A stretch of DNA of 51,912 bases, from positions 46,284-98,195 of the forward strand of contig JAHDDK010000007.1 in the NCBI GenBank assembly GCA_020629375.1, given 5' to 3'. Both the position numbers and the translations under genes were made by a program. How positions within the stretch are numbered: the first letter of the stretch is position 1; every line of letters begins with the position of its first letter. The stretch comes from Acidimicrobiales bacterium (GTDB lineage: Bacteria > Actinomycetota > Acidimicrobiia > Acidimicrobiales > SHLQ01). Of the stretch, positions 42,411 to 48,728 are shown in pieces. The notes below the pieces were generated by a model. The model was given only the letters and a program-made list of their open reading frames with translations, was not told the DNA's origin and made no database searches.

Positions 42411-42614
42411 TCAGTCCGGAGAGCGAAGGGTCGCCACCACCGAGGCCACCGGGGCGAGACCAGCGGCTACCACTCCGCTAGTCGGTGCGCCGGTGACGTC
42501 GGCGGCAGGCGAGTTTGAAAATCCATCATGCGATGATGGATTTACGAGGTTGTCGACGACCTGAAGCACCATCACGGAGATGATGAACCCCAGCACGAAC
42601 GCCACGACCCTCAC
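42411..42614 (-). CDS. reverse-strand membrane protein (67 aa)
   Basis: GTG start overlaps the stop of the reverse-strand gene upstream as GTGA, the coupling seen on the forward strand. N-terminal span RVVAFVLGFIISVMVLQVV, second hydrophobic stretch GVVAAGLAPVASVVATL. No forward-strand gene covers this region, so the reverse coding is preferred. Role unknown; a holin/antiholin-like or exclusion protein is possible. Confidence 0.5.
   Translation of the reverse strand: MRVVAFVLGFIISVMVLQVVDNLVNPSSHDGFSNSPAADVTGAPTSGVVAAGLAPVASVVATLRSPD
42519..42543. repeat. perfect 11-bp hairpin with 3-base loop
   Basis: aaatccatcat gcg atgatggattt. AT-rich in a GC-rich genome and exact, inside the reverse-strand membrane gene. 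It could be a bidirectional terminator, which would then argue against coding here, or a recombination or insertion scar. Confidence 0.6.
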
Positions 42615-42856
42615 CAGGCGGGAACCCTTGGTGCGGCGATGGCGGCATCGGCGACCGTCCACCATTGTTGACAGCGGGTCACGTTCGATGAGCGCCCGCA
42701 CGCTTCGGGACCGCCCGGTGGAAGTTTGACGTTGCCGTGACGGTCCGGGCGTGCTGGACCCCATGCATTCGCCTCCTGTTCAGTGGGGTCGTAGGGGTCG
42801 GTCGACGTTGCTGCGCCTCCCGGCCCCGTCCCGTGTGCCTCCAGGCTCATCCTCAT
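42611..42856 (-). CDS. reverse-strand hypothetical protein (81 aa)
   Basis: Starts ATG 42856 or 42850. Sequence includes GGAATSTDPYDPTEQEANAW and ACGRSSNVTRCQQWW, with residue use unlike the Arg/Ser/Ala-rich shadows elsewhere. Stop overlaps the next reverse gene by GTGA, making a two-gene reverse operon. No clear ribosome site. Unknown function. Confidence 0.5.
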   Translation of the reverse strand: MRMSLEAHGTGPGGAATSTDPYDPTEQEANAWGPARPDRHGNVKLPPGGPEACGRSSNVTRCQQWWTVADAAIAAPRVPAW

Positions 42857-42870
42857 CACCGGGCAAGACT

Positions 42871-42919
42871 TTAGGCATAACTTGATCCATAAGGGTGGAC
42901 TTGTGAAAGTTTTGCCTAA
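42871..42919. promoter_or_regulatory. inverted repeat between divergent genes (operator-like)
   Basis: Arms ttaggcataactt (42871-42883) and aagttttgcctaa (42907-42919) are complementary except for one position, with a 23-base spacer. It fills the 86-base AT-richer gap between the reverse-strand pair and the forward protease gene, the place where a divergent promoter and operator would be. The right arm contains the GCCTAACC word seen upstream of other SD-less genes. Confidence 0.5.
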
Positions 42920-42942
42920 CCTGACGGGCCGACCATGACGCC

Positions 42943-43623
42943 ATGGAGCTGCGCAACGGCACGACGGTCGACGACCCACGGCTAGGACTTCTCGCCCAGG
43001 CTGACCCACGAAACCACGACTACAAGGTCGCCAAGGCCGACAGGGGAGCCGTCACCTGGGCAGTCGACAACGTGCTCGACCAGGGCAACGACGGCGCATG
43101 TGTCGGCTACGCCTTCACGCACCTACTCCGAGCGCAAGGGTGGCATCACCCGGCAATCGACGAAGCCTTTGCATGGTCGATCTACACGGCGGCCCAGAAG
43201 GTCGACCCGTGGCCAGGCGGCGAATACGCGGGGGCCAAGCCGCAGATGGCGGGCACTTCACTTCTGGCGGGCGCCAAGGTCCTCCATCGGGCGGGCTACT
43301 TCGGCGAGTACCGATGGGCGTCGACGGTGTCGAAGGTTCGGGACGGCCTCATGGCGGGCCCCGGCGTCCTTGGCTGCATGTGGCGCGCCTCAATGGACGA
43401 CGCCGCCGACGGCATCGTAACCGTGAAGGGTCGCCGAGTCGGCGGCCACGCCCTACTGATCAACGGCGTCGACGACGACCTGTTCATGTTGACGAACTCG
43501 TGGGGTGGCTCATGGGGCGACGACGGCACGGCGATCATCACCGCCGACGACCTCGCAAAGCTGCTGCGAGATGACGTTGGCGAGGTCGTGTTTCCGTCAC
43601 GCCACGAGCACCTAACCGCTTAG
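42943..43623 (+). CDS. papain-like (C1A) cysteine protease
   Basis: 226 aa. Full catalytic set: Q47 and C53 in LDQGNDGACVGYAF (Gln six residues before Cys, as in papain), H169 in GGHALLING, N185 in NSWGGSWGDDG (His-Asn spacing of 16, as in papain). No signal peptide or pro-domain is seen, so it is a bare catalytic domain. Roles could be lysis (host wall or membrane proteins), virion processing or host shut-off. No ribosome site; follows the operator-like inverted repeat. Confidence 0.85.
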   Translation: MELRNGTTVDDPRLGLLAQADPRNHDYKVAKADRGAVTWAVDNVLDQGNDGACVGYAFTHLLRAQGWHHPAIDEAFAWSIYTAAQKVDPWPGGEYAGAKPQMAGTSLLAGAKVLHRAGYFGEYRWASTVSKVRDGLMAGPGVLGCMWRASMDDAADGIVTVKGRRVGGHALLINGVDDDLFMLTNSWGGSWGDDGTAIITADDLAKLLRDDVGEVVFPSRHEHLTA

Positions 43624-43705
43624 CGAAACCATCCACGGTGCAACCCAATTGGCGTGCCGTGGACCTCCTACCCAGCCGGGGCACCGAAAAAAGGAAACAC
43701 GCCCC

Positions 43706-44500
43706 GTGTCCAACTATGTCCCCGCTGGCATTTGCAAGGTGCAGCTCGACCCCGTCTGCGAGGACGGCACGCCGGACGCCACACGTTCTGCGATCGTGGC
43801 TTGCAATGTCCTCAATATCGACATCAACACCCGACTGACCGACGGATTCTCGATCGAGGACCCGTCCGGCATCCCCGGCCAGAACTGCATCGAGCTGGAG
43901 CTGCCCGGCACGCAGCGCCCGCCCGAGATCGTCGTCGACACGTGCAACGTGCTCGATCCTGAGTTCGACGCCGTTGCGTCGGGCCTCAACGAGATCGTTG
44001 CGCTCGCCAGTGGCGGCGTTGCCACTCAGGCCGCCAAGAAGGCCGAAGATTGCCTCTGCGCATGCGAAGAAGGCGAGGAGCCCTGCAATCGCTGGACCAT
44101 GACCATCTGGTCGCTCAACTACTGCTCCGGCGCATCGGGCAAGCGCAATACCGACGGCCGTTTCTACGTGACGGTCTTCCCGAACATTGAGTTTCAGCCG
44201 CAGGCCGGAACGGTCTCACTCACCAACGAACTCGGCGGCTCCCGCCAGTACCTCGCTTACGGCTACGAGTCGAGTGTTGGATGGCGTGGTCCGGCCGACA
44301 TCATCCCGGCCGAGGTCGACTTCACCGCTTGCTCGGTGAGCTTCCCGTCCGACGTCTGCCCTCCCGGCGACTGCGGATGCGGTGGCTGCGACTCCGAGGA
44401 ATCCGTGCCGCTTGCCGCCACGGCTCGCCGTCGGCGCACTGCTACGCCAGCAGCACCCGCAGCCGACATCCCCGACGCGTCGGAACTGATCCCGGCCTGA
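43706..44500 (+). CDS. probable major tail protein (264 aa)
   Basis: GTG start with AAAAAAGGAAA at 43688-43698. MTIWSLNYC...DGRFYVTVFPNIEFQPQAG...GYESSVGWRGPADIIP matches the actinophage tail-tube pattern (vw.fP.t.w.....G...N..Wg.GP.D.P). It has 15 cysteines, ending in CPPGDCGCGGCDSEES and a basic then Ala/Pro tail. It lies before the adaptor gene; normally the tail tube gene follows the terminator, so the order is unusual. A short inverted repeat (tccacgg/ccgtgga, 43632-43663) lies in its 82-base leader. Confidence 0.55.
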   Translation: MSNYVPAGICKVQLDPVCEDGTPDATRSAIVACNVLNIDINTRLTDGFSIEDPSGIPGQNCIELELPGTQRPPEIVVDTCNVLDPEFDAVASGLNEIVALASGGVATQAAKKAEDCLCACEEGEEPCNRWTMTIWSLNYCSGASGKRNTDGRFYVTVFPNIEFQPQAGTVSLTNELGGSRQYLAYGYESSVGWRGPADIIPAEVDFTACSVSFPSDVCPPGDCGCGGCDSEESVPLAATARRRRTATPAAPAADIPDASELIPA

Positions 44501-44525
44501 CCGGCACGTCAACCGTTGCAAGGCG

Positions 44526-44552
44526 AGCCCCGGCCCCATCGGGGTCGGGGCT
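44526..44552 (+). terminator. hairpin after the major tail protein gene
   Basis: agccccggcccc (44526-44537) pairs with ggggtcggggct (44541-44552): 12 bp with one G-U pair, loop of three. No T-run. As after the capsid gene, it follows a gene whose product is needed in many copies. Confidence 0.7.
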
Positions 44553-44579
44553 TAGCCCGTTACTGAAAGAGTCCAAACC

Positions 44580-45533
44580 ATGGCTGGCGTGAACTGTCCC
44601 GAATGCCTCGAATCGTGGGCTGCTGACGAGTGCCTGCCGTGCTGGGATCCGCCCGACTTCAAATGTCCATGCCTCGATTTCACCGAGCCGGCACACGAGC
44701 TGCTGTGGGCGGAGGCGTGGCGAGTCGCATCGTCGTACGTCTTCAACTGCACTGGGCAGCTTTGGCCCGGCAAGTGCCTCACCGAGACCGTGCGCCCATG
44801 CATCCCGGTCAAGTGCCCCCCAGCATGTCGGTGCTACGACTGCGGCCGCTACAACTACCTCAATCTCTCGCAAGCGTTTTGCTGGCCGATCTGTGAAGTC
44901 ACCGACGTCACGATCTCGCCGAACGCATGCCTGCCCGACGGTGCCGTGTGGACTGAGGGTGACGGCTTCCGTATCGAGCGGGTCATGGGATCGCAACGTC
45001 TCGTCATAGAGGACCCCGACGGCTGCTGCGGGACCTTCCCCCGCCAAGACCTTTGCAAGCCGATGGGGGAGTCGTGCACCTGGTCGATCACGGCACGCAC
45101 CGGATGCAACCCGCCACCCGAGATCCTTCGGGGCACGGCTGCGTTTGCATGCGACATCGCCCAGCAGTGCATCGAAACCAAGTGTGGGCTGCCTCGCAAC
45201 GCAACACAGGCTTCGTTCAACGGCGTCACTGTCAACTACGACGAGGGCCGAGGCAAGACCATCGAGCTGCAGATGCTGCGCGACCTACTCGACAAGTACG
45301 AGCCGAAGCCCGTCGAGCAGTTCCTCAACACGTGCGACCCGGTGACCTTCCATCACACGGACGGGCCCCGGCTCGACCCGGACGCACCCGGCGCTACGCC
45401 GTGCGTCGACCCGGCCGACTTCCCGCTGGCAGCGCCACGAGTAGCCGACGACGCCGACTCGGAACCACTCACGACAGAACCGCCACGGGTCCGGGATTCA
45501 TTGGGGGTGCACCGTGTTAGCCCTGTCCGCTGA
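44580..45533 (+). CDS. head-to-tail adaptor
   Basis: 317 aa. Follows the actinophage adaptor template: HELLWAEAWRVASSYVFNC...GKCLTETVRPC, then a central beta region with DGFRIERVMGSQRLVIEDPDG, and AFACDIAQQC...KCGLPRNATQASFNGVTV...LQMLRDLLDKYEP. Normally the template has a few Cys; this one has 26 (8%), the densest in the window after the terminator. It links the portal to the tail. Confidence 0.75.
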   Translation: MAGVNCPECLESWAADECLPCWDPPDFKCPCLDFTEPAHELLWAEAWRVASSYVFNCTGQLWPGKCLTETVRPCIPVKCPPACRCYDCGRYNYLNLSQAFCWPICEVTDVTISPNACLPDGAVWTEGDGFRIERVMGSQRLVIEDPDGCCGTFPRQDLCKPMGESCTWSITARTGCNPPPEILRGTAAFACDIAQQCIETKCGLPRNATQASFNGVTVNYDEGRGKTIELQMLRDLLDKYEPKPVEQFLNTCDPVTFHHTDGPRLDPDAPGATPCVDPADFPLAAPRVADDADSEPLTTEPPRVRDSLGVHRVSPVR

Positions 45534-45906
45534 TCCGCTCGAGCAGCTCGTCATCGATTGCGTCAATGACGCCCTGCCGCGTGCCATGTCCAACATCGAC
45601 GCCGGCATCAAGCAGCGGGCGCCGGTCGATACTGGTCGGCTGCGCTCGTCTATCGACGTCGACGATCAAACGTCGGCCGATGCCGTCCGCATCGTTGTCG
45701 AGGTCACCGACTCCGAAGCCGCCGAATACGGCCTATTCAATGACACGGGCACACGGCCACACGTGATCGAGGCTCGCAACGCCTCGGTGCTCACCGACGG
45801 CACGACCTTCTTCGGCAAGCGAGTCAATCATCCCGGCTCGACCAAGAACAAAGGCTGGTGGTCGGACGCCCCCTGGGATGAGTGGCTCTGCGAGGCATTC
45901 GAATGA
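45514..45906 (+). CDS. HK97 gp10-like tail completion protein
   Basis: 130 aa, GTG start overlapping the adaptor gene. IKQRAPVDTGRLRSSIDVDD (about 30-49) followed by EYGLFNDTGTRPHVIEA, the APVDTGxLR...Y...x-E-x-GT pattern of the gp10 family of head-tail joining proteins. Length is usual. Ends with an ATGA overlap. Confidence 0.85.
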   Translation: MLALSADPLEQLVIDCVNDALPRAMSNIDAGIKQRAPVDTGRLRSSIDVDDQTSADAVRIVVEVTDSEAAEYGLFNDTGTRPHVIEARNASVLTDGTTFFGKRVNHPGSTKNKGWWSDAPWDEWLCEAFE

Positions 45907-46523
45907 GCCTCATTGATCCGCAGTGGCCGCAGCGGATTGCTTGTTGTTTTCTCGATTCGGCCGTTGGCCTATTCGGCCAGTACGGCATCCCCCAGCCCGA
46001 ACGAGTCGAGTACATCCAGCACCGGCCGGACGTCTTCCCCGGATGCTGCTCGGCGTTGCTGCTGCGAGACATTTCACTAACGAACGTGACGCCCGGCGAT
46101 GACTGCGGCGTGCATCAGTACGAGATCCAGTGGGACCTTCAGTACACGCAATGCATGACCGTGCGGGACCCGGTGTGTCTTGAGGCTGGCGACTGTGGCA
46201 TCGCATCGGGCGACTGCCGGGACGTGCTGCGATGCCCGCCCGTCGATGAGCCGTTCGTGTTCGACCACGATCCGTGCGCCGCTCAGACGAAGGCGCAGGA
46301 AACCGACATGATCTCGTCGGCCCGGTGGGTGCTGACCAAGTGTCTGGCCGAGCAGGTCAAGCAATGCCTATGCCACCCCGACACGTTGCCGTATCCCGAC
46401 GAGTGCGTCGAGGAGTGTGGCACGGGAGCGAATTGCCAATACCTACGACTGCAATCGGTCACGCAGGTCGACGGCGGCGGGTGCGCCGGCTTCGTTATGC
46501 GATTCCAGTCGAGGCATGTGTGA
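45903..46523 (+). CDS. tail terminator-like protein, cysteine-rich
   Basis: 206 aa with 18 cysteines (8.7%). RPDVFPGCCSALLLRDISL, a middle rich in CG-x-x-Q strands, DMISSARWVLTKCLAEQVKQC (helix), and a final GGGCAGFVMRFQS match the plan of actinophage tail terminators, which end with GGCvG-type strands. Location between gp10 and the tail-assembly genes agrees. Caps the tail tube during assembly. Confidence 0.6.
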   Translation: MSLIDPQWPQRIACCFLDSAVGLFGQYGIPQPERVEYIQHRPDVFPGCCSALLLRDISLTNVTPGDDCGVHQYEIQWDLQYTQCMTVRDPVCLEAGDCGIASGDCRDVLRCPPVDEPFVFDHDPCAAQTKAQETDMISSARWVLTKCLAEQVKQCLCHPDTLPYPDECVEECGTGANCQYLRLQSVTQVDGGGCAGFVMRFQSRHV

Positions 46524-46594
46524 CACCGAAGGCCCCTCCTGCCAACGGATGAACCCCTACCCATTACGTGTGATCACTGAGGGGCGCCGCGGAA

Positions 46595-46627
46595 TCAGCC
46601 CCTTGCGGGGGTCGCCTTCAGGGCTGA
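46595..46627. terminator. hairpin in the gap between convergent genes
   Basis: tcagccc (46595-46601) pairs with gggctga (46621-46627), with an inner cccttgcggg. It sits in the 193-base gap 46524-46716 between the forward tail terminator gene and the end of the reverse gene, where a bidirectional terminator is expected. No gene is seen in the gap. Confidence 0.45.
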
Positions 46628-46716
46628 CAACCGCAATACACCCCAAGACCTAGACCGCGCTTCGCCACGGCCAGCGTTGAGTTCGACTGTAACCCCCTGG
46701 CCAAACGTTGAATGCG

Positions 46717-47112
46717 CTAACGCTGCCGTCGGGCGATTTGGTCGGTCAATCGAACGCCATCGAGCTTGTCGTCTTTGTCCTGAACCACCTCGACGTGGTG
46801 GATTGTGTGCCACTTCCCTCCCGAAGGATTGCAAAGTATCTCGCACCGCTGGGACCGGTTTACAGTGACCTCATACCGATCGTAGTCACTGAATGGGAAT
46901 GCCAAGAGGTCGTGTTCGTTGTCGAAAGACCCCACCTGTTCATGACGTTCACACCAGCACGCATCGCCGCAGAAACTGAAGGCGTGAAGGTGGTAGCGCA
47001 TCACGGGATCGGGGGTTGCGTGCCATTCATCGGTGTACGACTTGACCGAGATTGCCTTCTTTATCTCATACCCCAAAACCATTCCGGCACCGTAACCCCC
47101 ACGGCGAACCAT
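46717..47112 (-). CDS. reverse-strand hypothetical protein (131 aa)
   Basis: ATG 47112. Residue use is protein-like, with aromatic and Lys residues (YEIKKAISVKSYTDEWHATP, MRYHLHAFSFCGDACWCERH, PFSDYDRYEVTVNRS) and codons such as TTC/AAG/CAC, whereas the opposing forward frame is Val/Leu-rich and unstructured. C-terminal part RCEILCNPSGG...HTIHHVEVVQDKDDKLDG contains Cys and His pairs that recall HNH endonucleases, but the match is weak. It is a candidate moron within the tail operon. Confidence 0.6.
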   Translation of the reverse strand: MVRRGGYGAGMVLGYEIKKAISVKSYTDEWHATPDPVMRYHLHAFSFCGDACWCERHEQVGSFDNEHDLLAFPFSDYDRYEVTVNRSQRCEILCNPSGGKWHTIHHVEVVQDKDDKLDGVRLTDQIARRQR

Positions 47113-47118
47113 CACCAC

Positions 47119-47943
47119 ATGGTCATGATCGTCGACTGCCGCCAAGACCCCGAGAACCATCGCAACCGAATCATGCGGTGGACCGACAGCCGCAACGGCG
47201 ACCAGGCCGTATTCGCAATCGAGAGCGGCGTCGCCGCCGACCCCATCACCCCGAGCCCCGAGTTCGACGACTGGATTGCATGTGACGGCGAGCGGGATCG
47301 CCACGAGCTGCGATTCACCTACGGCAGAACCGAAACCAACAGCACACCGGCATTCCAAATGATCGAGTTCGCCGTCGATGCCGTCGATAGAATGATCGTC
47401 CACCCTCAGCGAGTTACCGAGCTGCGCATCTCCATCGGCGACATCGACGACACTCTAGGGATTCTCGCTCAAGCCTCCCCGTGGGCAATCTACGACGATG
47501 GCACCACGGCGTTCGGCGACATCACCATCGACGCCGCCGATGTAGACGATATCGACCCGTCCGTCATCGTGCACGAGATCATCCACGTGCTCGGGTTCGC
47601 CAACATTGAGGGGCTGCCATTCGCCCGGTTCGTCGAAACCATCGACGACGTCATGGTGTTCACCGGACCCTTTGCGACACGCGCATGGCAAGACATCGGC
47701 GGCACCGGACACCCACCGCTCTACACCGCAGACGGTGGCAACCACTGGGACGAGGCCGCCATGGGCGCCGAACTCCTGACCCCGTTCTCTGACGGCGCCG
47801 CCAACATCCTCAGCGCTCTCACCCTCGGGGCACTAATGGATATCGGCTACAGGGTCAACCGTCAAGCCGCCGCACGGTTCGCCTTCGGCGCCTCGCAATC
47901 GACGGCCAACTGTGAGCGGTGCCGGGCCCGCTCCGGGTTGTAA
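47119..47943 (+). CDS. leishmanolysin-like (M8) zinc metalloprotease
   Basis: 274 aa from ATG 47119; longer starts to the left overlap the reverse gene, and ATG 47173 is also possible. Metal site HEIIHVLGF (H152, E153, H156) with third ligand H209 in GGNHWDEAAMGAELL, then the family tail SALTLGALMDIGYRVN. The 140 residues before it hold a probable beta domain (ELRISIGDIDDTLG). No signal peptide seen at this start. M8-type domains are unusual for phages; virion-borne or envelope-directed proteolysis is possible. C-terminal CERC lies outside the domain. Confidence 0.75.
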   Translation: MVMIVDCRQDPENHRNRIMRWTDSRNGDQAVFAIESGVAADPITPSPEFDDWIACDGERDRHELRFTYGRTETNSTPAFQMIEFAVDAVDRMIVHPQRVTELRISIGDIDDTLGILAQASPWAIYDDGTTAFGDITIDAADVDDIDPSVIVHEIIHVLGFANIEGLPFARFVETIDDVMVFTGPFATRAWQDIGGTGHPPLYTADGGNHWDEAAMGAELLTPFSDGAANILSALTLGALMDIGYRVNRQAAARFAFGASQSTANCERCRARSGL

Positions 47944-47968
47944 CCGTCGAGAAGTTCAATCGGTGGCC

Positions 47969-48313
47969 ATGACTACCCAGAAGCTCACCTTCGAGGCCGA
48001 CTACGACTCTGACGAGTTCAAGGCCAGCAACACCATCCCGTTCACTCTTCGGAACCGCGTCTTCACGATCGCTCGGTTGACCATGCAGGAGCTGCAGGAC
48101 GACGCCGCCGAAGCCGTCGAGAACCCGTCACGCACGACCACCATTGAGGACTGGTTTAAGCGACGACTGTCGGCCAGCGACTTCGCCGAGTTCTGGGCGA
48201 TGGTCAACACCGAAGGCAACCCCGTGCGCCCGAAGACGCTCAACGAAATCATCGTGGCCGTCAACGCCGAACTGCAGGGCGTAGGGGACGACGAAGAGAC
48301 CCCAAAAGACTGA
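47969..48313 (+). CDS. tail assembly chaperone, short form (gpG-like)
   Basis: 114 aa, start at ATG 47969. Beta-rich N-terminus (FTLRNRVFTIARLTMQEL) and helical end with EDWFKRRLSASDFAEFWAMV. Located immediately before the tape measure gene as in all long-tailed siphoviruses. The slippery site near its stop codon allows a longer product. Confidence 0.8.
   Translation: MTTQKLTFEADYDSDEFKASNTIPFTLRNRVFTIARLTMQELQDDAAEAVENPSRTTTIEDWFKRRLSASDFAEFWAMVNTEGNPVRPKTLNEIIVAVNAELQGVGDDEETPKD
48301..48307 (+). promoter_or_regulatory. -1 programmed ribosomal frameshift site CCCAAAA
   Basis: In the reading frame of the short chaperone the bases read acC CCA AAA gac tga: an X XXY YYZ heptamer with X=C, Y=A, Z=A, three bases... 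then GAC and the stop. Slipping back one base continues AGA CTG AAA CTC CTC into an open frame. This is the classical gpG/gpGT arrangement. Confidence 0.88.
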
Positions 48314-48702
48314 AACTCCTCGCCTACGGACTGCACTCGGACAACCGGGCCAACTATCTGTTTCGATCCCGCCTCAACGGTGCGGTCATGTGGGGGATGT
48401 ACCCGGCCGAGTTCCTTGCACTACTGGAGAACTTGCTCACCGACGGCATGACCGAAGAGGAGCGCAAGGAATGGAACGAGGAACTTTGCGCTGTCGATCC
48501 GTCGATCGATGAGGCCGACCCGATGCTGCTCGACATGATCCGCATGGGTCAGGCGTCGGACGTTTCCGAAGCCGCCGAGCTGATGCGACTCTTCGCCCAG
48601 CTTGAGCGGGCCGAAGGCAACGAGTCGAAGACCCAGCAAATCCGTAAACGGATCAACGAGATACGCGCCAAGGCGATGGAAGCCAGGGCACAAGGCGCCT
48701 AG
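48307..48702 (+). CDS. tail assembly chaperone, frameshifted extension (gpT-like)
   Basis: About 131 aa appended after a -1 shift, giving a fusion near 244 aa. The frame is open from 48307 with no stop and includes RLKLLAYGLHSDNRANYLF, MWGMYPAEFLALLENLL and a helical C-terminus (EGNESKTQQIRKRINEIRAK). ATG 48388 could give a free form, but the reading frame is open upstream and the slippery site makes the fusion the likely product. Confidence 0.85.
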   Translation, partial: RLKLLAYGLHSDNRANYLFRSRLNGAVMWGMYPAEFLALLENLLTDGMTEEERKEWNEELCAVDPSIDEADPMLLDMIRMGQASDVSEAAELMRLFAQLERAEGNESKTQQIRKRINEIRAKAMEARAQGA

Positions 48703-48728
48703 CCCCGAAGGGCAATGCTCGGCGAGCC

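Noticed and set aside
46708..47118. N-terminal extension of the metalloprotease from TTG 46708
   Set aside because: Residue and codon use look poorer than on the reverse strand and no ribosome site is seen. Not excluded; see the reverse-gene finding.
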